From the IMG/VR virus record IMGVR_UViG_3300045902_000822, positions 1 through 33,781 of that record: DNA of 33,781 nt; one strand, given 5' to 3'. Positions 6,788 through 14,818 of the stretch are shown here, one piece after another. Source of the DNA: a virus. The notes under the pieces were generated by a model. It did not search any database. It saw nothing but the letters and a program-made list of their open reading frames with translations, and was not told the DNA's origin. Numbering within the stretch: position 1 is the first letter of the stretch; each line of letters begins with the position of its first letter. The translations under genes were made by a program, and so were the position numbers.

Positions 6788-7263
6788 AGACGCCGGACAC
6801 CCGCGCGCGCATCGAGGCCCTGCACGCCTGGTATGGGCGCAATGTGCTGCCGCTGCGGCTCACGCCGGAGGTCGAGCGCCTCTGGCTCGACTGGCTGGCC
6901 GCCGGCTTCAACGGCGGCGACCTCCGCGATGTGATCCGCTACGTGCGCCGCCAGATCAGCCTGGGCCGGCGCAACGAGGGGGCGCTCAAGCTCTCCAACC
7001 TGCTGGCCCGCTCGGAGGGCGGCGGCTTCCTCCGCTTCGAGGAGGACCTCGGCCTCGCCCGCGCGCGGGCAAACCTGAGTGTGGACCGCCGCCTCGAACC
7101 CCCGCCGGACCAACCCGCGCCGGACCAGGCGGGGCGAGCCTCCGGCGAGCCGGTGCGGCAGGCCCCGGCCTCCCCCTCCGCGTCGGCGCGCCTCCGCGGT
7201 GACCCCCTTCCACCGGCCGAGACCGCCGAGCGCCTGCGCCGTTGGAAAGAGGAAAACCTATGA
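6784..7263 (+). CDS. Early-region protein, unknown
   Basis: 159 residues, not recognised. The N-terminal 95 residues look folded and helical: ARIEALHAWYGRNVLPLRLT, then RLWLDWLAAGFNGGDLRDVI and YVRRQISLGRRNEGALKLSN. This pattern recalls small phage proteins next to replication genes. From about residue 105 the protein is Pro/Ala-rich and disordered, and it includes residues encoded by a reverse dispersed repeat (7176-7203, ASARLRGDP). The final helix ETAERLRRWKEENL returns to ordinary coding. The stop overlaps the DnaA-like gene start. Confidence 0.55.
   Translation: MKTPDTRARIEALHAWYGRNVLPLRLTPEVERLWLDWLAAGFNGGDLRDVIRYVRRQISLGRRNEGALKLSNLLARSEGGGFLRFEEDLGLARARANLSVDRRLEPPPDQPAPDQAGRASGEPVRQAPASPSASARLRGDPLPPAETAERLRRWKEENL
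7176..7203 (-). repeat. Dispersed repeat, reverse copy
   Basis: ctccgcgtcggcgcgcctcc followed by gcggtgac. It lies in the 3' part of a gene, as the other reverse copies do. Confidence 0.75.
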
Positions 7264-7580
7264 GCCAAGCCATTCATCCCTCATCCCTCATCACGCCCCC
7301 CTCCCCTCTCCCCTCGATCGAGCGGGCCGTGTGCGAGACCTTCCGCGTGACCCCCGCCCAACTGCACGGGCGGGCGCGGTGGCAGCCGCTGGCCTGGGCG
7401 CGGCAGGTGGCCATGTTCCTGGCGTGCGAGCAGGGGTTGAGTTTGGCGGCGACCGGGCGCTGGCTCGGGCGCGACCGCGCCACGGTGCTGCACGGGTGCC
7501 GCCAGGTAACCGGGCTGGTCGGGGTGGGCGACGCCGCGGCGCTCGCCGATCTTGCGCGCGTCCGCGCGCGATTGAAATGA
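7260..7580 (+). CDS. Stand-alone DnaA domain IV-like DNA-binding protein
   Basis: 106 residues. After a low-complexity start (MSQAIHPSSLITPPSPLPS) the rest matches the C-terminal DNA-binding domain of DnaA: a helix with VCETFRVTPAQLHGRARW, then LAWARQVAMFLACEQGLSLA, and the signature GRDRATVLHG (70-79), the counterpart of GRDHTTVIHA in DnaA, where Arg, Asp and Thr contact the DnaA box. There is no AAA+ domain. It could bind DnaA boxes to repress or recruit host initiation, or act as a phage regulator. ATG 7260 overlaps the previous stop. The domain call is strong; the role is inference. Confidence 0.82.
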   Translation: MSQAIHPSSLITPPSPLPSIERAVCETFRVTPAQLHGRARWQPLAWARQVAMFLACEQGLSLAATGRWLGRDRATVLHGCRQVTGLVGVGDAAALADLARVRARLK

Positions 7581-8032
7581 GCCCCGCGCGGACCAGTGAC
7601 CCGCTCATCTGGCTGCCGGCCGACCGCCGGCTGGTGCCGCTCTCCCTCTGCGCGCTGGCTTTGGGCGAGGACATGGCGGGGGCGATGGCGCGGATCGAGG
7701 ACGGCCGGCTGCCCGTGGCCTGGGACATCCGCTCGCCCGGCGCTCGCCGCCGCGAGGTGCGCGTGTGGCGCGGCGCGCTCATCGAGGCGCTCGGCCTCGG
7801 CCCCGCGTATGACCCGCGGCGGGAGCCGGAAGAGCTGGCGCTGCCCGAGCGCGATGTGCGGAGCACGGAGTTGCAGCGCTGGTGGTGCTGCGGCCAGCAG
7901 CTCATCCGCGAGCTGCGCCAGGCCGGCCTGCTGCGCGCCGTCCGCGCGCCGCTCGCGGAGACCGGCCCGAACGCCTTCTGGCTCATTGACCGCGCCAGCG
8001 CGGTGCGCTTCCTCGCGAGCCGCCGGCTGTGA
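7577..8032 (+). CDS. Last early gene, possible DNA-binding protein
   Basis: 151 residues, not recognised. The first part (LIWLPADRRLVPLSLCALAL and following) is beta/alpha, and a WRGALIEALGLG motif lies near residue 65. The C-terminal 60 residues (STELQRWWCCGQQLIRELRQ, then AFWLIDRASAVRFLASRRL) could form a small winged helix. ATG 7577 overlaps the stop of the DnaA-like gene. The stop at 8030-8032 is followed directly by the palindromic upstream element, so this gene probably ends the early operon. Confidence 0.55.
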   Translation: MSPARTSDPLIWLPADRRLVPLSLCALALGEDMAGAMARIEDGRLPVAWDIRSPGARRREVRVWRGALIEALGLGPAYDPRREPEELALPERDVRSTELQRWWCCGQQLIRELRQAGLLRAVRAPLAETGPNAFWLIDRASAVRFLASRRL

Positions 8033-8034
8033 TT

Positions 8035-8087
8035 TTCCGCGCCGCGCGGAACCGTGCCGGCGCCGCGCGGGCGCATAGTCCGCGCGG
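8035..8087 (+). promoter_or_regulatory. Palindromic upstream element, copy A
   Basis: A perfect 8-1-8 palindrome, ttccgcgc-c-gcgcggaa (8035-8051), is followed by ccggcgc and gggcgcatagt and ends 36 bases before ATG 8088. A second element with the same palindrome, the same following blocks and almost the same spacing lies before 15695. A promoter/operator for a phage regulator is the simplest reading. No sigma-70 boxes are obvious. Confidence 0.55.
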
Positions 8088-8483
8088 ATGATTGACACTG
8101 CCTTCCTGGCCAATGCCGCGGCCGGTGGCGACGCCATCGCCTGGGCCAACCTCTCCGTCGCCATCATCACCGGCGTCATCGGCGCCGCCGTGGGCGCGCT
8201 GGGGGTGTGGGCGGCCTTCCGCCGCAACCCGCCGCTGCCCGAGCAGATGCACCGCGACTTCGTCAGCCGGCTGGACTTCGACCATCAGCGCTCCCAGCGG
8301 GACGACGAGGTGCGCCGGCTGCACGAGCGGATCAACAGCTTTGAGGGGAAAATGGCGCAGATCCACCAGGATCACGAGCGCGCCCTGGGCTTGATCGAGG
8401 GGCGGCTCGACGGCATCAGCCGCAAGCTCGACGACCTGAACGACACCTCCATCGCCATGCTCAAGCAAGCCCTGGGAACCTGA
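8088..8483 (+). CDS. Membrane-anchored coiled-coil protein (Mu gp25/DUF2730-like)
   Basis: 131 residues: one transmembrane helix (about 18-44, AWANLSVAIITGVIGAAVGA onward), then a charged coiled coil from about residue 58 to 125 (RLDFDHQRSQRDDEVRRLHE and following). Mu-like phages keep a protein of this shape (DUF2730) just before the small terminase gene. It could be part of a lysis or envelope complex. It starts right after the palindromic upstream element, so it is the first gene of the second operon. The family link is made from architecture and place only. Confidence 0.6.
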   Translation: MIDTAFLANAAAGGDAIAWANLSVAIITGVIGAAVGALGVWAAFRRNPPLPEQMHRDFVSRLDFDHQRSQRDDEVRRLHERINSFEGKMAQIHQDHERALGLIEGRLDGISRKLDDLNDTSIAMLKQALGT

Positions 8484-8484
8484 C

Positions 8485-8751
8485 ATGCTGACCCCCGACC
8501 AGCGCGAGCAGCTCCGCCACGTCCTCCTCGAGGCGCTGGTGGTCCGCGCCCCGGCCGCCTACCCGCTGCGCGCCCTCCGCCGGGCCATTGCGCACGACGT
8601 GCCGTTCCCGTGCGGCGACGCCGACCTCGAGGCCGCGCTCCAGTTCCGCGTGGACGCGGGCCATCTGGCCGTGCGCTACGATGATGCCGGCTCGACGCGC
8701 TACTGGCGGGCGACCGCCGAGGGCGTGCTCGCCCACGAACGCGGCGCCTGA
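8485..8751 (+). CDS. Small winged-helix-like protein, unknown
   Basis: 88 residues beginning two bases after the previous stop. The helices (DQREQLRHVLLEALVVRAPA, YPLRALRRAIAHDV) and a C-terminal beta hairpin with DAGHLAVRYDDAGSTRYWRA read like a small winged helix, in which the last strand pair forms the wing. Such proteins occur beside the terminase genes of Mu-like phages. Function not known. Confidence 0.55.
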   Translation: MLTPDQREQLRHVLLEALVVRAPAAYPLRALRRAIAHDVPFPCGDADLEAALQFRVDAGHLAVRYDDAGSTRYWRATAEGVLAHERGA

Positions 8752-8781
8752 CGATCGCCATCCATCAACCCGCCCCCGCCC

Positions 8782-9327
8782 ATGAAAACGAAACTCCTCC
8801 TCTTCGGCTTGCTGACGCTGGCGCTGGCCGCCGGCTGCACCCAATTGGACCGCGCCTACCGGCGGGAGGTCGCCGTCGTCAAACCCGCGACCGTCACGAC
8901 CAACCAGGTCCTCGTCACCAACCTGGTCGTCACCGCCGGGGGCACCAACCTGGTCGTCACGCCGGTGCTGACCGTCACCACCCACCCGCCGGTGCTCGTG
9001 ACCAACCTCGTGGAGATCCCCGCCGTGCGCGGCGGGATCGAGGTCGTGTCGGGCGTGGCCGGCGGCGCCGGGATCCCGTTCGCCGGCGCGGGCGCGCTGC
9101 TGCTCGGCTGGGCTTACAGCGCCTATGCCGCCTTCCGCAACCGCCGTCTCGCCACCGCGCTGGTCACCGGCATCGAGGCCGGGCGGAAGATCCTCCAGGA
9201 GACGCCCGAGGGGCAGAAGCTCGACGGCCGGGTCAAGGACGCCCTCATCGAGCACCAGGAGATCGCCAGCGTCCTCCACGCCGCCAGCCGCCTGGTCAAC
9301 ACCTACACCGCCAACACGGTCAAGTAA
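8782..9327 (+). CDS. Putative lipoprotein with internal hydrophobic segment
   Basis: 181 residues with a textbook lipoprotein signal: MKTKLLLFGLLTLALAAGC, lipid-bearing Cys19. Residues 30-78 repeat TNQVLVTNLVV-like Thr/Val units, probably an extended beta region. Residues about 92-115 (AGIPFAGAGALLLGWAYSAY) are hydrophobic enough to cross a membrane, and the C-terminal 60 residues are helical. With the membrane protein at 8088 it might form a lysis or spanin-like pair, but no endolysin is next to it. The start is ATG 8782 after a C-rich leader. Confidence 0.6.
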   Translation: MKTKLLLFGLLTLALAAGCTQLDRAYRREVAVVKPATVTTNQVLVTNLVVTAGGTNLVVTPVLTVTTHPPVLVTNLVEIPAVRGGIEVVSGVAGGAGIPFAGAGALLLGWAYSAYAAFRNRRLATALVTGIEAGRKILQETPEGQKLDGRVKDALIEHQEIASVLHAASRLVNTYTANTVK

Positions 9328-9336
9328 GGGCCGGCC

Positions 9337-10017
9337 ATGTCCGCACCCCCCGAGCACGCCGGCCAGGGCAAGATCGCCCGGCTCCCCTTCGCCCTCCGCG
9401 AGGAGCTCAACCAGCGCCTGCTCGACGGCCAGAGCGGCCGCAAGATTCTCGGCTGGCTCAACGCCCGACCCGAAGTCATCGCCATTCTCGCCGAGGAGTT
9501 CGGCGGCCTGCGCATCACCGATCAGAACCTCAGCGAGTGGCGGAAGACGGGCCATGCGAAATGGCGCGCGCGCCGCCAGCGGCTCGACGCCACGCGCGAG
9601 CTGGCGCACACCGCCGTCAAGCTCGCCGAGGCCGGCGGCGCCAGCCTGAGCGAGGGGGCCGCGGCCCTGGCCAGCGGCCGCGTGCTCGAACTGCTGGAAA
9701 CCCTCGCCGACCAGCAACAGACCGACCCCGAGGCCTTCACGGGACTGGTGGCCGCCCTCAAGACGCTCCGCAGCGAGGACAACAAGTCCCGGATGATCCG
9801 CGTGCAGCAGGACCGCCTGGGCGTGGACCGCCAGCGCCTCCGCCAGCTCGAGGAGCAGCTCGCCCTGGCCCGGCAGAAGTTCCAGCGCGAGACCTGCGAG
9901 TTGTTCCTGCGCTGGCGCTCGGACGAACGCACGCGCGCCATCGCCGACGGCCCCGGCTCCAACGACGAGAAGGTCGAACAGCTCGGGCGCGCGATGTTCG
10001 GCGACCTGTGGCAGTGA
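9337..10017 (+). CDS. Small terminase subunit (Mu gp27 / DUF3486-like)
   Basis: 226 residues. The N-terminus reads KIARLPFALREELNQRLLDG, then GWLN and ITDQNLSEWRKTGHAKWRAR, the helix-turn-helix pattern of Mu gp27-type small terminases that recognise the packaging start. The central part (about 85-190) is a long helical oligomerisation region, and the C-terminal end (DEKVEQLGRAMFGDLWQ) is probably the large-subunit contact. It lies directly before the large subunit, with one base between genes. In transposable phages this complex cuts near the left end and packages by the headful. Confidence 0.85.
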   Translation: MSAPPEHAGQGKIARLPFALREELNQRLLDGQSGRKILGWLNARPEVIAILAEEFGGLRITDQNLSEWRKTGHAKWRARRQRLDATRELAHTAVKLAEAGGASLSEGAAALASGRVLELLETLADQQQTDPEAFTGLVAALKTLRSEDNKSRMIRVQQDRLGVDRQRLRQLEEQLALARQKFQRETCELFLRWRSDERTRAIADGPGSNDEKVEQLGRAMFGDLWQ

Positions 10018-10018
10018 C

Positions 10019-11578
10019 ATGAGCGCCGCCCTCAAACTCCGACCCGCGCAGCGGCGCTTCCACCGCTTTGTGGACGCCCACCGGATCTCGGCCTTCCTCG
10101 CCCGACGGCAATACGGCAAGACCACGACCGTCGCCGGCATCGCCCTGAAAAAGATGATGCGCGCGCGCGGGCACACGGTGGTCTTCGGCTCGGCCAAGCT
10201 CTCCCTCTCCCGCGAGATCGTCCGCAAGGAGGCGCAGATCATGCAGGCCGCGCTGGGCGGGCTGCGCGCGCAGGCCGCCGCCCGGCTCCGCGTGACCGAG
10301 GACGGCCGGCCGGTCCCGCCCGACATCAGCGCCGATGATTTCGCCGGCATCTTCGAGGCCCAGCGGCTGGAGTTCCGCTTCTACCACTCCAACTCCGAGT
10401 CCGACTACTCGCGCACCAAAGTCGTCGCGCTCCTGCCCGACACCGTGGGCGAAACGGGCGACCTGATGCTCGACGAGGTCGGGCGCGTGAAGAATTTCCG
10501 CGAGGTGTGGGAGGCCGTGAAGCCGATCATCGCCTCCCACCCCGAGTTCCGCTGCACGCTCACCACGACCCCGCCGCCGGACGACACGCACTACAGTTTC
10601 GAGTTGCTCGCCCCGCCCCTCGGGCTGGAGTTCAAGCCCGAGCCGGAGGGCAACACCTACGTCTCCGAGCTGGGCGTCCACGTCCTCCGCGTGGACGCCT
10701 TCGACGCGGCCGCCGGCGGGGTGCCGCTCTACGACGACAACACCGGCGAGGCGCTCACCCCGGAGGAGCACCGCCGGCGCGACCCCGACAAGGAGGCCTG
10801 GGACCGCAATTACGGCGTGAAGTTCGTGGTGGGCGGCACGGCCGCCTGCGGCCTGGTGCCGCTGGACACCGCCCAGCGCCGCGGCATCGGCCAGTGCGCC
10901 TGCTTTGTCATCGGCGACGACGGGGAGTTTGAGCGCGCCCTGCTCTGGCTGGCCGCCCGGCTCGGCGCCGGCCCGGTCGGCCTGGGCGTGGACTGGGCGA
11001 CCACGGAAAAGGCCGTGAGCAACCCGACCGCGGTGGCCGTGGTCGAGCGCGAGGGCGCCGGCTTCCTCGTCCGCGCGCTCTTCGTCTGGAAAACCGCCGA
11101 CCCGGATCTGGCCGAGGACCGGCTGGTGCGCATCGTCGAGACGGTCAACGCGCGCCCGGCGGGCGGCCGCGCCCGGCGGCTGTGCCAGGATTTCACAAGC
11201 GAGAAGTATTTCGGCCGGCGCATCAAGCAGCGCCTGGCCGGGCTGGTGCCGGTCGAGAACATCGTCGCCTCGGAGACCGTCGCGCTGCCCGGCGGCGAGA
11301 AGATCACCCTCAAGCAGCTCACCGGCGCGCAGTATGTCGCCGCGCTGGAGGACAACGCGCTGACGCTGCCGCCCGAGCGCTACGTGCGCGAGGACCACCG
11401 GCTGCCCCGGCGCGAGAGAGGCACCTTTGCCTGCGAGCCGGACGCGCAGGGCCGCCACGGCGACACCTTCGACGCCGGCAAGCTCGGCGTCCACGCCCTG
11501 GTCGCCAAGGGCGGCCCCGCTCAGGTCCTCGCCCGCCAGCCCGTCGGCGGGACGCAACTGGCGGAGGTGCTGGCGTGA
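10019..11578 (+). CDS. Large terminase subunit (Mu gp28-like)
   Basis: 519 residues with both packaging-motor domains. The ATPase has a P-loop-like ARRQYGKTT (28-36, Lys34) and Walker B DLMLDE (148-153, catalytic Glu153). The RNase-H-like nuclease begins with GLGVDWATT (Asp325), has an acidic LCQDFTSE around 385-392 and ends with GDTFDAGKLG (Asp485). The P-loop form RQYGKT is typical of Mu gp28 relatives. It starts one base after the small subunit gene. The motor translocates DNA into proheads through the portal encoded next. Confidence 0.92.
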   Translation: MSAALKLRPAQRRFHRFVDAHRISAFLARRQYGKTTTVAGIALKKMMRARGHTVVFGSAKLSLSREIVRKEAQIMQAALGGLRAQAAARLRVTEDGRPVPPDISADDFAGIFEAQRLEFRFYHSNSESDYSRTKVVALLPDTVGETGDLMLDEVGRVKNFREVWEAVKPIIASHPEFRCTLTTTPPPDDTHYSFELLAPPLGLEFKPEPEGNTYVSELGVHVLRVDAFDAAAGGVPLYDDNTGEALTPEEHRRRDPDKEAWDRNYGVKFVVGGTAACGLVPLDTAQRRGIGQCACFVIGDDGEFERALLWLAARLGAGPVGLGVDWATTEKAVSNPTAVAVVEREGAGFLVRALFVWKTADPDLAEDRLVRIVETVNARPAGGRARRLCQDFTSEKYFGRRIKQRLAGLVPVENIVASETVALPGGEKITLKQLTGAQYVAALEDNALTLPPERYVREDHRLPRRERGTFACEPDAQGRHGDTFDAGKLGVHALVAKGGPAQVLARQPVGGTQLAEVLA

Positions 11579-11603
11579 GCGGCCCTCCGGCCTCCACACT
11601 CCC

Positions 11604-13286
11604 ATGAACACCCTCGATCACATCCAGGCCACGGTCGGCAAATGGCTCGCGAAGCTGTCGCGACGGCCGCTGCCCGCGCCCACGGCCGCGCGCGGCCGCG
11701 CCAGCCTCACCGCCGATTTCGTCGCCGCCTGCCTCGCCGCCGCCGAGGCCGGCCGGCCCCGCGAACTGCTCAGCCTTTACCGCGACGTGCTCCTCGATTC
11801 GCACGTCCAGGCCGAGTTCTCCAAGCGCGCGCTGGCCGTGCTCGGCGATCCGCACCAGGTCATCGCGTTCGACAAGGAGAACGCGCAGGACGTGGCGGCG
11901 GCCGAAGCCGTCCGCGCGATGATCCACGAATGCGAAAACTGGCTGGACGGCGTCGGCCACCTGCTCAAGGGCGCCCTCTGGCCGGTGGTGGTGCTGGAAA
12001 AGGTGTTCGCGCCCGCGCCCCGCGGCACCGGCCTGCGTTACGTGCTGCGCCGGCTCGAGCCGGTGGATGACGCGCAGCTCGACCTCGAACAACTGTCACC
12101 GCTCCGCCTCAACGAACTCATCGCCCCCCGCGGCCTCGCTTCGGATTCCCTCGCCCCGCGCCGCGGGGAGCGGGGGGACGAGATGGACGCGGCGCCGGAC
12201 ATTTGGGAGAGCAACGTGCGCCTCTGGCCGGTGAACGAATCGGGCTACGTTCGCCAGTCGTATCTCGACTCGCAGTTCCTCGATCCCGCGCGCCATCTGG
12301 TCCACCGCGGGCACGTGCTAGGCCTGCCCGATTGCTGGGGCGGCCCCATGCGCTCGATCCTGTTCTGGTGGTTGCTCGGCACGATGGACCGCGCGTGGTG
12401 GGCGCGCTTCCTGGAGAAGTTCGGCACGCCCTTCATGGTCGGCAGGACCAACGCCAGCGACACCGCGAGCGTCACGCTGCTGGAAAACGCCTTCGCGCTG
12501 GCGACGCGGCTCGGCGGACTCGTCGTGGACCACGACACCGTCATTGAACTGGAAGAAGCGAACACGCAGGGCGGCGGCGAGGCGTTCGAGCGGTTCAAGC
12601 TCCACGCCAACCGCGAGATCTCCAAGCTCATCACGGGCGGCGACCTGAGCGCGGAGGGCAAGTCCACCGGCCTCGGCTCCGGCGTGGCGGCGCTCCAGGG
12701 CCAGGTGCGGCAGGACATCCGGCAGTTCGACCAGGCCCGGCTCGCCTTCACCCTGAGCCGGCAGCTCTTCGCCCAGTTCCTCGCCATCAACGGCCTTCCC
12801 GGCCGCGCGCCCAAGATCGTCTGGGGCGGCGAGAGCGGCGAGGAATCCAGGGCGACCGCCGACCTGCTCACCGGCCTGCACAACGCCGGCTTTGAGCCGG
12901 CCGACGAGGCGCTCGCCGCCTTGAGTGAGAAGGTCGGCTTCACCCTCCAGCGCAAGGCACCGGAGCCGCGGCCCGGCCTGGGCGCCATCGCGGGATTGGG
13001 CGCGACGCCGCCGGCGCGGTTGACCCATCCGAGCGACGCGGTCGCGCGCCGGAAATCCGCGGCGCTGGCCGCCGCGTTCAAGGGCAGCCTGGCGCCGGTC
13101 CGCCAGATCGTCCTCGCCAGCACCTCGCCCGAGGACGCGGAGCGGCGGCTCGCCGCTTTCTACGCCGACTGGAACGCCGAGCGCGTCGCCGCCGTGGTCG
13201 AGGAGGCGCTGCAAGTCGCCGCGGCGGCCGGCGCCGCCGCCGCCGCCCCGTCACCGCGGCGGCGCGGGGGCGCGGCGCCGGACTGA
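11604..13286 (+). CDS. Portal protein (Mu gp29 / DUF935-like)
   Basis: 560 residues. Expected features of the DUF935 portal family: SLYRDVLLDSHVQAEFSKRALAVL (about 55-78), a long helical/beta body with WWLLGTMDRAWWARFLEKFG and GTPFMVGR (about 250-282), KLITGGDLSAEGKSTGLGSG (about 345-364) and RQLFAQFLAINGLPGRAPK (about 386-404). Twelve copies form the ring through which DNA is packaged and the tail attaches. The last residues (SPRRRGGAAPD) are encoded by a dispersed repeat after an alanine run. ATG 11604 was chosen because the conserved N-terminal region starts just after it. The next gene starts 15 bases after the stop. Confidence 0.9.
   Translation: MNTLDHIQATVGKWLAKLSRRPLPAPTAARGRASLTADFVAACLAAAEAGRPRELLSLYRDVLLDSHVQAEFSKRALAVLGDPHQVIAFDKENAQDVAAAEAVRAMIHECENWLDGVGHLLKGALWPVVVLEKVFAPAPRGTGLRYVLRRLEPVDDAQLDLEQLSPLRLNELIAPRGLASDSLAPRRGERGDEMDAAPDIWESNVRLWPVNESGYVRQSYLDSQFLDPARHLVHRGHVLGLPDCWGGPMRSILFWWLLGTMDRAWWARFLEKFGTPFMVGRTNASDTASVTLLENAFALATRLGGLVVDHDTVIELEEANTQGGGEAFERFKLHANREISKLITGGDLSAEGKSTGLGSGVAALQGQVRQDIRQFDQARLAFTLSRQLFAQFLAINGLPGRAPKIVWGGESGEESRATADLLTGLHNAGFEPADEALAALSEKVGFTLQRKAPEPRPGLGAIAGLGATPPARLTHPSDAVARRKSAALAAAFKGSLAPVRQIVLASTSPEDAERRLAAFYADWNAERVAAVVEEALQVAAAAGAAAAAPSPRRRGGAAPD
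13251..13275 (+). repeat. Dispersed repeat, degenerate forward copy
   Basis: tcaccgcggcggcgcggggg and following bases. It forms the very end of the portal gene. Confidence 0.6.
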
Positions 13287-13301
13287 CCGCCGGCCCCCCG
13301 C

Positions 13302-14609
13302 ATGTCCCTCACGCTCCAGTTCGGCCAGCCTCACGAGGAGGCCGCGCGCCTGATCGAGGGCAAGGCGCCCGTCGCCCGCGAGGTCTTCGACGGCCTGCTG
13401 CCCGAACTGCGTGGGCGCGCCTTCACCATCACCGGCATCGAGGGCGCAGCGGCGCTGCAACGGGTCCGCGACGAGATCGCCACCGTGCCGCGGGGCGCGA
13501 CGTGGGCCGAGGCCAAGGAGCAGATCGTCGCCGTGCTCGAACCGTGGCTGGGCGAGGAACCGGGACCGGACGGCGGGCAGACCCCGTCCGAGCGGAGGGC
13601 CGAGCTGCTCCTGCGCACGCACGCCTTCCAGGCTTTCCAGGCGGGCAACTGGCGCGTGGCGCAGGAAGACGAGGACACCACGCACCTGCAATACCTCGCG
13701 ACCGAGGACGACCACGTGCGCGACTCGCACCTCGCGCTCAACGGCGTCATCCTGCCCAAGGACGACCCGTTCTGGGACGCGCACTTCCCGCCGTGGGAAT
13801 GGGGCTGCCGCTGTCGCGTGCGTCCGATCAACCCCGATCTGCTGGCCGAGGCGCGAGCCGCCGATGACGACCGCGCGCCGGACGAACGCCTGGTCCTCGA
13901 GGGACCGGCGCTCGACCAGCTCCGCAATGGCACGCTCTTGCGCGGGGGCCGGCGTTACGACGTGACACCGTCCCGCGACCGCGGGACCGCGGGCGCCGCC
14001 TTCCAGTGGCACCCCGACGACCTGCGCCTGCCGCTGGACCAGCTCAAGGAGCGTTACGATCCCGAAGTGTGGTCCGCGTTCGAGTCGTGGGCGAAGGGTC
14101 AGGAAGCTATTCCCAGGCAGACGGTTTTGGAGTGGGGGAATTTCGAGCCGGTGCCGGCTGCTACGCTTGCCAATGAGGAGAGTCACTCGCGCCGCCTGGT
14201 GCATGAAGTCGCCAGCGTTTTCGACGCCCGCGGAGACCCAATCATACGAGCCCGCAGTCAGGGGGCAAAAATCGTGTTCTCGGAGGCTGAAAAGGCCGCC
14301 CTGCCCGGCGGGGTGCTGACGCACAACCACCCCGACCAGCAACCCCCCTCGCTGTATGACTATTCACTGTTCGTCCAAAGCGGCCTGCGGGAACTGCGCG
14401 TCGTCGTTCGCGAGGGGGTCTGGACCGTGAAGCCGCCGCCGGGAGGCTGGGGAGAAACCCACGCGGAGCGGCGTGCGGCCTGGCTGCGCCTCTCGCCGGA
14501 ACTTCAGGCGCTAAGTCTCGATATTTTCAGCGACCCGTTACGGGGTCGCAAGCTGGCGGAAGAGTTTGCGCGTCGCACGGGTGCGGGTGTAACGTATCAT
14601 CCGAAGTGA
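13302..14609 (+). CDS. MuF-like head morphogenesis protein with extra C-terminal HNHP domain
   Basis: 435 residues. The MuF/SPP1 gp7 domain occupies about 100-175: LRTHAFQAFQAGNWRVAQED, then DDHVRDSHLALNGVILPKDDP and the hallmark WEWGCRCRV (Cys169, Cys171). MuF proteins sit at the portal and may travel with the DNA. From about residue 267 a second domain follows, with VFDARGDPIIRARSQG and then LTHNHPDQQPPSLYDYSLF (His341, His343, Ser350, Asp353), resembling the metal site of JAB/MPN proteins (HxHP, Ser, Asp). Three 60-base rows I counted in this part (14101-14280) are each 60% GC, against 68-70% in two rows upstream, so it may be a later addition. The stop overlaps a small downstream gene (GTGA). 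Confidence 0.87.
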   Translation: MSLTLQFGQPHEEAARLIEGKAPVAREVFDGLLPELRGRAFTITGIEGAAALQRVRDEIATVPRGATWAEAKEQIVAVLEPWLGEEPGPDGGQTPSERRAELLLRTHAFQAFQAGNWRVAQEDEDTTHLQYLATEDDHVRDSHLALNGVILPKDDPFWDAHFPPWEWGCRCRVRPINPDLLAEARAADDDRAPDERLVLEGPALDQLRNGTLLRGGRRYDVTPSRDRGTAGAAFQWHPDDLRLPLDQLKERYDPEVWSAFESWAKGQEAIPRQTVLEWGNFEPVPAATLANEESHSRRLVHEVASVFDARGDPIIRARSQGAKIVFSEAEKAALPGGVLTHNHPDQQPPSLYDYSLFVQSGLRELRVVVREGVWTVKPPPGGWGETHAERRAAWLRLSPELQALSLDIFSDPLRGRKLAEEFARRTGAGVTYHPK

Positions 14610-14818
14610 ATCGCGAGCGCATTTACGACGGGTCCGTGCTGGCCGGCTGGGAGACTCCCACTGCCGCTGGCGTATGCCCCGACGACCCGGCTGAGCGGGC
14701 GCGCTGGGGCTGGCGCCAGGATGACGAGGGCCGCTGGTATCGCGAAGTGCCGGCGGGCGCGGACTGGACCAAGCCGCCACTCCCCGAAGTCCACGATGCC
14801 CCCGCCCCCGGCCAATAA
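14606..14818 (+). CDS. Small protein coupled to the MuF gene, unknown
   Basis: 70 residues from GTG 14606, whose last two bases are part of the MuF stop, so translation is probably coupled. It is Trp-rich and acidic: SVLAGWETP, RARWGWRQDDEGRWYREVPA, DWTKPPLPEV. It is not recognised and has no membrane segment. The tight coupling to the variable MuF C-terminal domain would suit an immunity partner or chaperone, but there is no direct evidence; it may simply be a small morphogenesis gene. Confidence 0.6.
   Translation: MNRERIYDGSVLAGWETPTAAGVCPDDPAERARWGWRQDDEGRWYREVPAGADWTKPPLPEVHDAPAPGQ

Noticed and set aside
8088-9327. Complete lysis cassette
   Set aside because: There is a membrane protein and a lipoprotein but no endolysin beside them. 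The only peptidoglycan enzyme recognised is the tail NlpC/P60 protein at 30286.
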